From positions 1 to 36,123 of the IMG/VR virus record IMGVR_UViG_3300030099_001310: DNA of 36,123 nt; one strand, given 5' to 3'. Numbering within the stretch: the first letter of the stretch is position 1; each line of letters begins with the position of its first letter. The notes below the pieces were generated by a model. That model was given only the letters and a program-made list of their open reading frames with translations, made no database searches and had not been told where the DNA came from. Positions 27,854 through 35,904 of the stretch are shown in pieces. Source of the DNA: a virus. Position numbers and translations under genes: made by a program.

Positions 27854-28560
27854 ACTACCCTAAAATATTAATAGGCTTTCCTACATCATCAGCAAAAGAT
27901 TATTGCTTAGATGATTTTGTAAAACAAATAACATCATTTACTTATCCATTGTACGATATTTTTGTAGTAGATAATAGTAAGGATAAGAATCACATCAAAG
28001 AGTTTCACAAAAGGGGTATTAAGGCTATACATGAGCCGTTAAAAGGTGATTTTAGAGAAGAGTTAGCCAGACATCAAAACATCATTAGAGAATACTTTTT
28101 AAATGGTGATTATGACTATTTAATGATGATTGAATCTGATGTATTTACAGGTGAATGTATCTTAGAAAAGCTTGTAAGCTATGCTGAATGTTCTGGTGCT
28201 GGAGCAGTTACCTGTACCTATGAAATCATGAGAGGGGAGCCTACATTGTGCTTAACATCTACTAGTGATTATAGAGCAGTTAGAAGTGAAAAGCTTTTAG
28301 AAAGGTCGCATGGTTATGAAATAATGGGGCAAGGTGTTTTACCTCTTAATCAATTATTAGTAGACCCTGATGCAAAGATAACAGCAACAGGGATAGGATG
28401 TACTTTATTTAGAAGAGAAGCCTTAGAACTTGTATATTTTAGAGTTGATTTAGATTTAAATAAAAATGCTTTTAGTGATACTTTTATATTTACTGATATG
28501 CAAAAGTTAGGTTTTAAAATATTAATAGATAGTAACATTATTTGTGAGCATAGAAAATGA
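27850..28560 (+). CDS. GT-A-fold glycosyltransferase-like protein
   Basis: A 236-aa protein resembling family-2-type glycosyltransferases: KILIGFPTSSAKDYCLDDFV at the start, IFVVDNSKDK (Asp41) as the nucleotide-binding edge, and MMIESDV (about 93-98) in place of the DxD metal site. GIGCTLFRREALELV near 190 is like the acceptor-side region. There is no membrane segment. Phage glycosyltransferases modify phage DNA, virion proteins or host surface sugars; which of these applies cannot be told. Its position among tail-region genes makes virion or surface glycosylation a reasonable guess. No modified-base biosynthesis genes are seen. Confidence 0.7.
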   Translation: MNYPKILIGFPTSSAKDYCLDDFVKQITSFTYPLYDIFVVDNSKDKNHIKEFHKRGIKAIHEPLKGDFREELARHQNIIREYFLNGDYDYLMMIESDVFTGECILEKLVSYAECSGAGAVTCTYEIMRGEPTLCLTSTSDYRAVRSEKLLERSHGYEIMGQGVLPLNQLLVDPDAKITATGIGCTLFRREALELVYFRVDLDLNKNAFSDTFIFTDMQKLGFKILIDSNIICEHRK

Positions 28561-28634
28561 TTTATAAACTAGCATTAATCGGAGTAACAATTTTAATAAT
28601 TATAAAAACATTTATTACATGGATGAAGATATAG
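28557..28634 (+). CDS. Tiny 25-aa membrane peptide
   Basis: A 25-codon frame beginning MIYKLALIGVTILIIIKTFI, starting in an ATGA overlap with the glycosyltransferase stop. It is one hydrophobic helix with a short basic end (TWMKI). Its end overlaps the next small gene by 16 nt. The coupling on both sides is the main evidence; function unknown. Confidence 0.4.
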   Translation: MIYKLALIGVTILIIIKTFITWMKI

Positions 28635-28771
28635 ACTATTTTTTTTTAGTCCATAAAGAAACAGATAACGAAGAAGAACTGATAGACATAGGAGAGGATT
28701 TAATGGGGTGGCAAATAGCCATTGGTAGCATACCAGAGGCTGCAAAGTATGAACTTATAAAAAAAAACTAA
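28619..28771 (+). CDS. Small acidic 50-aa protein
   Basis: A 50-codon frame beginning MDEDIDYFFLVHKETDNEEE and ending KYELIKKN. It is very acidic in the first 27 residues and has an IPEAAKYELI helix at the end. It overlaps the preceding membrane peptide by 16 nt and ends 3 nt before the coiled-coil gene. No family is recognised. Confidence 0.5.
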   Translation: MDEDIDYFFLVHKETDNEEELIDIGEDLMGWQIAIGSIPEAAKYELIKKN

Positions 28772-28774
28772 ACA

Positions 28775-29278
28775 ATGTTAGCAACTATCCAAAAACTAGA
28801 AGAAGAGTTAGAGAACTATAAAAAGAGGGTTAACTTTTTAAAACAATACATCGAACATTTAACAAAACATACCGTAAATAGCAAAGGGGATTTAATTTAT
28901 AATAGCTTAGATGATGTTGATAAGGCTTATAGACTCCAGAATGAATTAGATTTTAAAAAGAGTTTAATTAGTCAAAGAGAGGCTCAGATTAAGCAAGTAA
29001 ATGAGCAAGAGCAGTTAAAAAATAAAGCAATTGCAGAAATCCCTGAGCTTATAGAGAAATCTAAAGAGGTACATGATACTATGTTAGATGATCTAAATAA
29101 GTTAAAAGCATCTAAAAAGACTAAAGAGATTAGAGAGGCTATTAAAATGATAGAGATTCAGATTGATGAGATTAGTGATTTAATAGATGGTGTTGTAGAA
29201 AGATTTGAGGCTAAAAACTTTAATCAGGTGCTTAATGATTTTAGACAAATTAATAATATTTTAAAGTTAAAAGATTGA
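28775..29278 (+). CDS. Coiled-coil protein in tail region
   Basis: A 167-aa, almost fully helical protein with long heptad stretches (IQKLEEELENYKKRVNFLKQYIEHL at 5-29; QREAQIKQVNEQEQL; KTKEIREAIKMIEIQIDEISDLID). It probably forms an oligomeric rod. No family is known to me. It could be a scaffold or a tail-assembly factor. It starts 3 nt after the small acidic gene and its stop overlaps a TTG-initiated peptide. Confidence 0.55.
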   Translation: MLATIQKLEEELENYKKRVNFLKQYIEHLTKHTVNSKGDLIYNSLDDVDKAYRLQNELDFKKSLISQREAQIKQVNEQEQLKNKAIAEIPELIEKSKEVHDTMLDDLNKLKASKKTKEIREAIKMIEIQIDEISDLIDGVVERFEAKNFNQVLNDFRQINNILKLKD

Positions 29279-29346
29279 CACCAATATTGTTTTTATTAAT
29301 ATTTGTACTGATAAATATAGCATGGAGATTGATAAATAAAAGGTAG
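29275..29346 (+). CDS. Tiny 23-aa membrane peptide with TTG start
   Basis: A 23-codon frame from TTG 29275 (TTGA overlap with the previous stop). It is one hydrophobic helix with a WRLINKR basic end. The start codon and size make it uncertain, but it has the same design as the peptides at 27776 and 28557 and the same coupling. A terminator follows about 20 nt later. Confidence 0.35.
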   Translation: MTPILFLLIFVLINIAWRLINKR

Positions 29347-29366
29347 TTCTTTAACAAAAAAAATTG

Positions 29367-29395
29367 AGAGTCAAAAATATTGACTCTTTTTTTTT
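29367..29395 (+). terminator. Intrinsic terminator before tail-fibre genes
   Basis: AGAGTCAA (29367-29374) pairs perfectly with TTGACTCT (29380-29387) around a 5-nt loop, followed by a run of T to 29395. Confidence 0.85.
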
Positions 29396-29402
29396 ATATT
29401 TA
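29395..29402 (+). promoter_or_regulatory. Candidate promoter element TATATTTA for the tail operon
   Basis: TATATTTA starts on the last T of the terminator and lies 34 nt before the ATG at 29437, with a leader containing ACAAAGAAAAAG. It is a plausible -7 element for the long tail operon. No TTG -33 box is resolved because the upstream region is the terminator hairpin. Confidence 0.35.
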
Positions 29403-29436
29403 CTTTATCCAACATAAGCTATACAAAGAAAAAGAT

Positions 29437-29676
29437 ATGGCTACAATAACTAATAGAACAGATGGCATCGAGGTAGTTGATGCTGGAGGTGATACCTACT
29501 TTATTAAGTATGGTAATGTAAAATTAATCAAGAGTTCATTAACTCTTTCTATCTACGATAATTCAGAGAACAGAAGAGGTGCAGATGCTTTGAAGGTAAA
29601 ACATGCAGATGTTACAAGCCCTGTTACAACAGATTTAAATGATTTATACACAACAATTAGAGGATTTATAGACTAA
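29437..29676 (+). CDS. Small virion-type protein, paralogue of next gene's N-terminus
   Basis: A 79-aa protein with start chosen at 29437, not the longer frame from 29380, because MATITN is repeated at the start of the next gene. GDTYFIKYGNVKLIKSSLTLSIYDNSENRRG and HADVTSPVTTDLNDLYTTIRGFID align along their whole length with residues 1-81 of the following protein (about half of the positions). It is beta-rich and likely structural. The stop overlaps the next ATG (TAATGG). It may be a truncated duplicate that acts as a cap or attachment domain. Confidence 0.6.
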   Translation: MATITNRTDGIEVVDAGGDTYFIKYGNVKLIKSSLTLSIYDNSENRRGADALKVKHADVTSPVTTDLNDLYTTIRGFID

Positions 29677-30554
29677 TGGCAACAATAACTAATTTAACAA
29701 GCGGAATTGAAATAGATTTTGCAGGAGCAGTAACTTACATTAAGCATAACAATGTTAAGCTACTTAAAAGAGGTAATAATATTAATATCTATGATGATTC
29801 AGATGATGATGGTAACCAAAGAGGGCAGGTTTACATAAGTATTCCTTTTGCTGATGTTACTAGCCCTAGTACAGGTGATATAGATGCTTTGTATTCTACT
29901 GTAAGAGGTTATATTGATGTTTCTTCAGGTGCTGGTACTGATGCAAATGCAGTTCATGTAAATACAGGAGGGGAGATAAACGGCATAACTGCAAAAGCTA
30001 CTCCAACATCTAGTGATATTCTTTTAATAGAAGATGCTGCTGATAGTAACAATAAAAAGAAAATTACAATAGGAGATTTACCTGCTACAAGTGATGCAAA
30101 TGCAGTACATGTAAACGCTGCTAATGAGATCACAGCAATAACTGAAAAGACAACAGTAGCAAATGCTGATGAGTTTATTATTGAGGATAGTGCAGATTCA
30201 GGAAACAAAAAGAGCATTAAAAGAAAAACAGTTATTAATCCTATAAGTACATCAACGGCATCAACGGCAACTTTAACAGTAGATGCTGATAGTACCGATT
30301 TTGCAGTAATAACGGCGCAGGCTGAAGGGTTAACAATAGAAGCTCCAACAGGTACGCCAGTACAGGGGCAAAAGTTAATAATTAGAATTAAAGATGATGG
30401 TTCTGCTAGGTCAATTAGTTTTAATGCAATATTTACTGCAATAGGTGTTACCTTACCAACTACTACAACAGTTAGCAAAAAGTTATACATAGGTTGTATT
30501 TACAATGATACTGATACTAAATGGGATGTTATAGCAATTAAAGAAGAGGCTTAA
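29676..30554 (+). CDS. Tail-fibre-like protein with tandem repeats
   Basis: A 292-aa protein. Residues 1-81 are the domain shared with the preceding gene. Two tandem repeats follow, about 89-137 and 140-186, each starting (S/T)DANAVHVN and containing an LIED/IIED-x(6)-KK motif, as seen in phage fibre shafts (DILLIEDAADSNNKKKITIGDL). The C-terminal part (about 190-292) is beta-rich (STATLTVDADSTDFAVITAQ, GQKLIIRIKDDGSARSISF), a likely distal or trimerisation domain. It probably forms a fibre or appendage on the tail. A reverse-strand open frame of 178 aa lies over this gene and is a composition shadow. Confidence 0.65.
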   Translation: MATITNLTSGIEIDFAGAVTYIKHNNVKLLKRGNNINIYDDSDDDGNQRGQVYISIPFADVTSPSTGDIDALYSTVRGYIDVSSGAGTDANAVHVNTGGEINGITAKATPTSSDILLIEDAADSNNKKKITIGDLPATSDANAVHVNAANEITAITEKTTVANADEFIIEDSADSGNKKSIKRKTVINPISTSTASTATLTVDADSTDFAVITAQAEGLTIEAPTGTPVQGQKLIIRIKDDGSARSISFNAIFTAIGVTLPTTTTVSKKLYIGCIYNDTDTKWDVIAIKEEA

Positions 30555-30555
30555 A

Positions 30556-30837
30556 ATGATAACAATTATTTCAAAAATAGAATTAGAGGGTACTGATAAT
30601 CTAAAATACACAGATGTAGGTTATACTCAAGATGAAGCTATTATTAATCAGATAAATGAAGATTATGATAGTACATTAGGAAAGTTCATAGGGGAAAATA
30701 GGACTAAGTTAAGTTTAGGATTAGTTTCAATAAGTACATTTTTTGCAACTACTGAATATGTAAACGAGGCAGCTACTCAAACAGATAGTATTGAGGGTTT
30801 AAGTTTAACTGAAATTACTAACATAAATCAGTTATAA
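30556..30837 (+). CDS. Hypothetical small protein in fibre group
   Basis: A 93-aa protein of unknown family. It begins MITIISKIELEGTDNLKYTD, followed by a helical middle (DEAIINQINEDYDS) and a Thr-rich end. It lies 1 nt after the fibre-like gene and its stop overlaps the next ATG by one base (TAATGG). It may be a virion component or fibre assembly partner; inference from position only. Confidence 0.5.
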   Translation: MITIISKIELEGTDNLKYTDVGYTQDEAIINQINEDYDSTLGKFIGENRTKLSLGLVSISTFFATTEYVNEAATQTDSIEGLSLTEITNINQL

Positions 30838-31502
30838 TGGCAGCTCCAACTAAAGGAAATACAACTAACTCAAGTGCTACTCCTGGAGGTAGCTTTAAGA
30901 ACTATACTCATACTCAGAATACAGGTAGTGATGGATTGATAATAGTTCAACTTTCTATGACTAATAACCGTAGTTTTACAGGAGCTACGTATGGAGGTCA
31001 ATCTATGACTCAATTATATCAAATCAATAGAGGTGGTTTAGGTCAAAGAATGGCTTTTTATTATTTAGAGAATCCTCCAACAGGAAGCAATACACTAAGA
31101 GTTAATTTTAATAATAGTGTTTGGAATGGTGTTAGTGTTCATATTAGAAGCTTTACAGATTCAGGAGGTGTAGGAGCATCAAATAGAACAGGAGGTCAAC
31201 CAAGCCCTCATAGTGGAGATATAACAGTTGAAGAAGATTCATTAATTATGACTACTTCATGTTGTGTAAATGTTATTTTGACTCAACAAATACCAACAGG
31301 AACTAATAGAACTTTTACTACTCATAATGTTAATAGGCAAGTAGCAACAGGTGCTATTAGTGCTAATGCTGGGCATAGTGCAGGTACTATTAACGTAAGA
31401 GCAACTAGTGCTAGTGGTAACTTAACATTAGACAGAACAGAGATAAAAGGCTTATCAAGTTCAGTAGATACTAGTGGAGGTGATTTCTTTGCAATTTTAT
31501 AA
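30837..31502 (+). CDS. Beta-sandwich virion protein (possible adhesin)
   Basis: A 221-aa, Gly/Ser/Thr/Asn-rich, beta-strand protein. ATYGGQSMTQLYQ and YYLENPPTGSNTLRVNF match the G-G-x-x-(M/L)T...PP-x-G-x-x-x-(L/V)-x-V pattern of an Ig-like module found in many phage and bacterial surface proteins. The rest (SSSVDTSGGDFFAIL at the end) is consistent with one or two such domains. There is no enzyme motif. It is likely a receptor-interacting or decoration protein of the tail tip, in the fibre group before the neck genes. Confidence 0.6.
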   Translation: MAAPTKGNTTNSSATPGGSFKNYTHTQNTGSDGLIIVQLSMTNNRSFTGATYGGQSMTQLYQINRGGLGQRMAFYYLENPPTGSNTLRVNFNNSVWNGVSVHIRSFTDSGGVGASNRTGGQPSPHSGDITVEEDSLIMTTSCCVNVILTQQIPTGTNRTFTTHNVNRQVATGAISANAGHSAGTINVRATSASGNLTLDRTEIKGLSSSVDTSGGDFFAIL

Positions 31503-31504
31503 TT

Positions 31505-31987
31505 ATGGCATTATTTAAAAATATAATAGACGAGTTTAAAACGGTTGCAGATGCTTTTAGCTCTGTAAATTACTTTGTTTATGATAGGGTAAGCAGAATA
31601 AACGGAGCTTTACAAAATAAAGCCTATCCAATGATATTAATTAATTCTACTCCTAACTTTGAAAGAGGTGCTAATAATAATGATTTTCTTCCACGAAATA
31701 AGCAATTTACATTTAACATATTTTGTTATGGGGATTATAACACAGCAGAAAGAAAGGTTAAAAGCTTACAACAAAAGCAAGGGGAGATAGATAATATTCT
31801 AGATCAATACATAGCAGAAGTTATTAGAAGAAATATAGACGGCTCTAATGGTTTTAGTATTGTTAATAATACTGCTTTAAGTGGTTTCTTAGCTCATGAT
31901 GTTCACAATGATAAGCTAGTACAATCAACATACACTATTACAGTAGAATTAGATAGTAATTGTACATTAGGCTCATTTAGTTACTAA
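31505..31987 (+). CDS. Putative tail terminator / tail completion protein
   Basis: A 160-aa protein. FKNIIDEFKTVADAFSSVNYFVYDRVSRI at the N-terminus, a central beta part with YPMILINSTPNF, FTFNIFCYGD and a helical KSLQQKQGEIDNILDQYIAEV, and a STYTITVELDS strand at the end resemble tail terminator proteins (gpU-like) in layout. It is placed right before an HK97 gp10-like protein, as in many siphoviruses. The sequence similarity is low, so the call is mainly from order and layout. Confidence 0.55.
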   Translation: MALFKNIIDEFKTVADAFSSVNYFVYDRVSRINGALQNKAYPMILINSTPNFERGANNNDFLPRNKQFTFNIFCYGDYNTAERKVKSLQQKQGEIDNILDQYIAEVIRRNIDGSNGFSIVNNTALSGFLAHDVHNDKLVQSTYTITVELDSNCTLGSFSY

Positions 31988-32478
31988 TGGTAGATTTTAA
32001 AAAAGTTGGTAAATTAATTATAGCCTCTTTACAAAAAGAGTTAATAGGTCAAGGGCATAAAGCTACTGGTAATTTAATCAACAGTTTTGAACAAAGAGTA
32101 ATTGAGTTACCTAATAGCATAGTGATTGAGATACTAATGGATGAGTATGGTATCTATGTTAATGAAGGTAGAAAAACAGGAGGCAAGAAAGTACCTATTA
32201 ATGTTTTAGTAGAATGGATAGAAAGAAAGGCTATTGCGAGTGGAGATAAAGAAGTTAAAAGCATGGCTTTTGCTATTCAAAATACTATACATAAGGAGGG
32301 AATACCAACTAAAGGAAGTTTTAAATTTAGTAATAATGGGAGGCGTAAAGGGTTTATAGATTTTGTTATTGATAATGAATTAAATGACGTTTATAACGAG
32401 TTAGAAGAGCAAGTATTTGAAGGCTATGATGATGCAATAGCTACAATAGTAAAAGATTTTAATAAAAATAATAAGTAA
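31987..32478 (+). CDS. HK97 gp10-like neck / head-tail joining protein
   Basis: A 163-aa protein. KATGNLINSFEQRVIEL, MDEYGIYVNEGRKTGGKKVPINVLVEWIERKAI and AFAIQNTIHKEGIPTKGSF follow the pattern of HK97 gp10-like head-tail joining proteins (ATG-x-L-x-x-S, Y-x-x-Y-V-x-x-GRK, WI-x-x-K-x-I, AF-x-I-x-x-x-I-x-x-x-G). It would sit between portal-connector ring and tail tube. It starts on the last base of the previous stop and its own stop overlaps the next ATG, so it is tightly coupled. Confidence 0.7.
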   Translation: MVDFKKVGKLIIASLQKELIGQGHKATGNLINSFEQRVIELPNSIVIEILMDEYGIYVNEGRKTGGKKVPINVLVEWIERKAIASGDKEVKSMAFAIQNTIHKEGIPTKGSFKFSNNGRRKGFIDFVIDNELNDVYNELEEQVFEGYDDAIATIVKDFNKNNK

Positions 32479-33686
32479 TGGCAATAAGTATAATATCAAC
32501 ACCTAGCGGAGTAAATTCAGCGTATAGACCAATTGTCTATAAATGGAGTAGTAGTGCTACTAATTTAAAATATTGTATAGTTGAAGTTATTATAAATAGT
32601 GTTAGAGTTTCTGCAATAAGCGTACAATTAGATACAGGGAGTTCTGTTAACTTTACTTTAGATGTTTCTGAGATTTGTAAAACAAATTTAGATTTTTATT
32701 TAACAACTCTTAATTCTTCAGGTGTAATAGGTGCTTTTGATAGTCAAAAATCAGTACAATTAAAAATTTATGAAGTAACTGAGTCTTCTAGTAATGTTTT
32801 AGTAACTACTTACAATCCTGATGATGCAAATAATTCTAGTTATGATTTATTAACTCCTACGCCTATATTAATTATAAATTTAATTACATCTCATTTAGAT
32901 TATGCTACTTTTACTCAATCTGATTACACTTTAACAGGTGTAACAAAAAAGTTTTTAACAGATTCACCATCAACAAAAAGTATTGAATTAGATAGAGATG
33001 AGTTTATAGGTATCTTACAACATCAAGGCACAGCAGGAAAAAACTTTAAATTAGAGATTTTAACTTATGATAGTTCAGATGCTCTATTAAATACAGATAA
33101 TATTAATATACCTGATTGGGATAGTGCCTATGTAACAGTACCCAATAACACTTACTTAACTTTAGCAGTAGGAACTAAAAACTTAATTAATTCAGGAGTT
33201 AGTTTAACTAATGTTGCTTATTATACTATTAAGATAATTAATGATGATGGTGATATGAGTGAAACAAAGAGATTTAATATAGTTGATTCATGTAGTGAGG
33301 ATGTTCGCATACATTGGGTAAATAATTACGGTAAACAAGACAGTTATACTTTTAAGGGTAATGTTCAGGAAAGTATTAAGCATAAAGCAAGTACTTATAA
33401 CCAGCCTTTAGGTTTAACTTATTCTAGTGATGCTAGAGGGTTAACAGTTTTAGAAAATGTTTCTAAGAGTAGTTTTAAGGCTTTTAGTAGGTCTATTAGT
33501 AGAGATGATTATCATTGGTTAAGTAGTATGTTAGTTAATAAAAAGGCATTTGTAGAAATAAATGGTTATTATTTTCCTATTATAATAGATGATGGAACTA
33601 TTTTAAAAACTGATGAGAAAGATATGCCGATACAGTTTGTTTTAAGTTATAGCTTTGCTAATGCTACAAAAGGAATTAGAGGATGA
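32478..33686 (+). CDS. Tail structural protein, beta-rich
   Basis: A 402-aa, mainly beta-strand protein. The N-terminal 130 residues look like an Ig-like module (VYKWSSSATNLKYCIVEVIINS). The C-terminal 140 residues contain RIHWVNNYGKQDSYTFKGNVQES, a motif seen in Bacteroidota phage tail proteins, and a compact end (PIIIDDGTILKTDEKDMPIQFVLSYSF). I cannot name a family. By order, between neck proteins and the tail hub, it could be the distal tail protein. It overlaps the hub gene by 4 nt (ATGA). Confidence 0.6.
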   Translation: MAISIISTPSGVNSAYRPIVYKWSSSATNLKYCIVEVIINSVRVSAISVQLDTGSSVNFTLDVSEICKTNLDFYLTTLNSSGVIGAFDSQKSVQLKIYEVTESSSNVLVTTYNPDDANNSSYDLLTPTPILIINLITSHLDYATFTQSDYTLTGVTKKFLTDSPSTKSIELDRDEFIGILQHQGTAGKNFKLEILTYDSSDALLNTDNINIPDWDSAYVTVPNNTYLTLAVGTKNLINSGVSLTNVAYYTIKIINDDGDMSETKRFNIVDSCSEDVRIHWVNNYGKQDSYTFKGNVQESIKHKASTYNQPLGLTYSSDARGLTVLENVSKSSFKAFSRSISRDDYHWLSSMLVNKKAFVEINGYYFPIIIDDGTILKTDEKDMPIQFVLSYSFANATKGIRG

Positions 33687-35899
33687 ATGAGGTAATTATT
33701 AGAATAACAGATACTGATAACAATGTATTAGGTGATTTAGATTTAACTAATTTTAATGATTTTCCTTTAGCCATAAATAAAGGGATAGTCAATTTAGATA
33801 ACCTACAAGCAAGAACAGGAACGTTTACTAAAAGTTTTAAAGTACCTAATACAAAAAATAACTCTAATCTTTTATCTAGTGTAGATAATATTAATTCAAG
33901 GAAAGATTTTAGAGATTCGCTAAATAAAAAACCATGTGTAATACTTGTGAATAATAATCCTATTGAGCAGGGTTTTGTTCAAGTTAGTAAGGTTTATAAT
34001 GGTTTTGAATTAGATAGCTTTGAATTAGTATTTTATGGTAATAATATTGATTGGGTTAAAGGTGCTGCTGAAAAGAAGATACAAGATTTAACTTTTAGAA
34101 ATAGTCCAGAAGTTTATAATGAGGCTAATATTAAATTAGCAAATGAAAATACTTATACTACTTATGACCATGCTTACCCATTTATTGATAGAAGTGGAGA
34201 TACTAGTTATAAGCCTGTTTACTACCTCAGAAACATAATAATAACAGGTTTAAATAGTTTAGGATTTAATGTAGAAAGTAGTTTTTTAGATGATTCTAAA
34301 ATTAATAAGTTAGTATGTGATTTTGATATAGATTTTAGAGTAACTGATGCTGATTTCGAAGACACTAAAACAACTGTAAAAAGGTCTACTAATCAATTAA
34401 TCCCTATAAATAGCGATAGAAGGATAATTTTTGATAGTGTAGAAACTGATAGTAATAGCAATTTTAATACAACAACAGGAGTTTATACAGTACCTCAAAC
34501 AGGTAGATATAAAATAGAAGTAATATGTAATTTAGATGTACTTGGGGGAAGGGTTAAAATAGTAAAAAACGGTACTTCTTTAACATCTATTGGAGGTGGT
34601 ACAGTATTAGAAGATGATAATGCTTTTAGTAAGCGTACTGGAGGTGGTAGTATAATAGCTATTCCTTTAGAAGAAAGTTTACAGGCAGGTGATGAAATAA
34701 GTGTTTACATTAATTCTAGTCTATTTAGTGATGGTTTAGCATCTACTTACAATGTTGAGCCTAATTCAGGAGATGAAAGAACTAATTTTAATATTTATAG
34801 AAAACAAGAAATCGAAGAGGGAGACACGTACAACATAGCAGAGGTTATACCTAAAGAGATTACTCTTTTAAATGTTATAAATGATTTTAGTAGAATGTTT
34901 AACATCTATTTTTGGACTGATATTAAAAGTAAAACTGTTTATTTAGAGCCTCGTGATACCTTTTTTAAAGCAGAATCTGAATCTTTAGATTGGAGCAATA
35001 AGTTAGACATTTCTAATGATTATGAAGTTGATTATGTAAGTTCTTATAAAAGGAGTATTGAATTTAAGTACAAAGAACTAAAGAATGATGAATGGTTAAA
35101 AGGTTGGCAAGATGCAAATAAAAGAGAATACGCTACTTATAAGCATACTTTGCCTAATAGATTTGTAGAAGGTACAGATACTATTGGTTTAAGTTTATTT
35201 TCTGCATCATATAGTAATATTGCTTATGGTTATGACAATCGCCCTATTATTCCAGAGCAACAGCCGATAACTATAAGGTTATGGAGTGCATTTGGTGGTG
35301 AAACTAAACCAACAGAGAAAATTAAAAGATATAACGCTAAAATATATTCTTTTAAATATGGTACACAATTAAGTTCATCATTAAGTTTTAAAAGACTTAC
35401 TTATTTTGGTTCTACAACTGAAACTATACCTTATGGTATTTTTCAGGAATATAATTCAATCCCAACAGATATTAATTTAAGCTTTTCAGGTTCTGATGGT
35501 TTATTTGCTACTTATTATTCTAATATGTTTAAAAACATAGAAGAAGGAGGTAGATTAATTGCTATGTTTAATTTAAATAGTAGTGATATACAAAATTTAG
35601 ATTTTAGGAAATTAATTTATATTAATCAACCATCAACTGTTAAAGGTTATTATTTGATTGAAAAGATTATTGATTATAACCCTTTAAATAATAATTTAAC
35701 AAAGGTTAGTTTATTTAAATTTGAAAATTTAGGAAGTGTTACAGTTGATCCTACACAAATAAGTAATAATAGTGTAGATGTTGATAGTGGCAATAATCCT
35801 GATTTATTAAAACCAATTTATGTTGAAGATGGTTCTACACTTATAGAAGTATTAATAGAAGACCCAATAACTGGACTATTAGAACCAGTTTTTAAATAA
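33683..35899 (+). CDS. Tail hub / tail-tip protein with inserted C1q-like jelly roll
   Basis: A 738-aa protein, the largest tail gene after the tape measure, and directly upstream of it. The N-terminal 130 residues (FPLAINKGIVNLDNLQARTGTFTKSFKVPNTKNN) and the C-terminal two thirds (TLLNVINDFSRMFNIYFWTDIKSKTVYLEPRD...LDWSNKLDISNDYEVDY) resemble the hub proteins of Bacteroidota siphophages. Residues about 243-352 form a separate domain: RRIIFDSVETDSNSNFNTTTGVYTVPQTGRYKIEV, GGGTV and SLQAGDEISVYINSS, the strand pattern of C1q/TNF-like jelly rolls. Such an insertion could add receptor binding or a seal at the tail tip. No peptidoglycan hydrolase motif is visible. Confidence 0.7.
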   Translation: MNEVIIRITDTDNNVLGDLDLTNFNDFPLAINKGIVNLDNLQARTGTFTKSFKVPNTKNNSNLLSSVDNINSRKDFRDSLNKKPCVILVNNNPIEQGFVQVSKVYNGFELDSFELVFYGNNIDWVKGAAEKKIQDLTFRNSPEVYNEANIKLANENTYTTYDHAYPFIDRSGDTSYKPVYYLRNIIITGLNSLGFNVESSFLDDSKINKLVCDFDIDFRVTDADFEDTKTTVKRSTNQLIPINSDRRIIFDSVETDSNSNFNTTTGVYTVPQTGRYKIEVICNLDVLGGRVKIVKNGTSLTSIGGGTVLEDDNAFSKRTGGGSIIAIPLEESLQAGDEISVYINSSLFSDGLASTYNVEPNSGDERTNFNIYRKQEIEEGDTYNIAEVIPKEITLLNVINDFSRMFNIYFWTDIKSKTVYLEPRDTFFKAESESLDWSNKLDISNDYEVDYVSSYKRSIEFKYKELKNDEWLKGWQDANKREYATYKHTLPNRFVEGTDTIGLSLFSASYSNIAYGYDNRPIIPEQQPITIRLWSAFGGETKPTEKIKRYNAKIYSFKYGTQLSSSLSFKRLTYFGSTTETIPYGIFQEYNSIPTDINLSFSGSDGLFATYYSNMFKNIEEGGRLIAMFNLNSSDIQNLDFRKLIYINQPSTVKGYYLIEKIIDYNPLNNNLTKVSLFKFENLGSVTVDPTQISNNSVDVDSGNNPDLLKPIYVEDGSTLIEVLIEDPITGLLEPVFK

Positions 35900-35904
35900 G
35901 AGAT

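Noticed and set aside
29954-30490. 178-codon open frame on the - strand
   Set aside because: It lies entirely over the fibre-like gene; the translation is low complexity and reflects the AT/Ala-Thr codon pattern of the + strand gene. No other gene is on the - strand.
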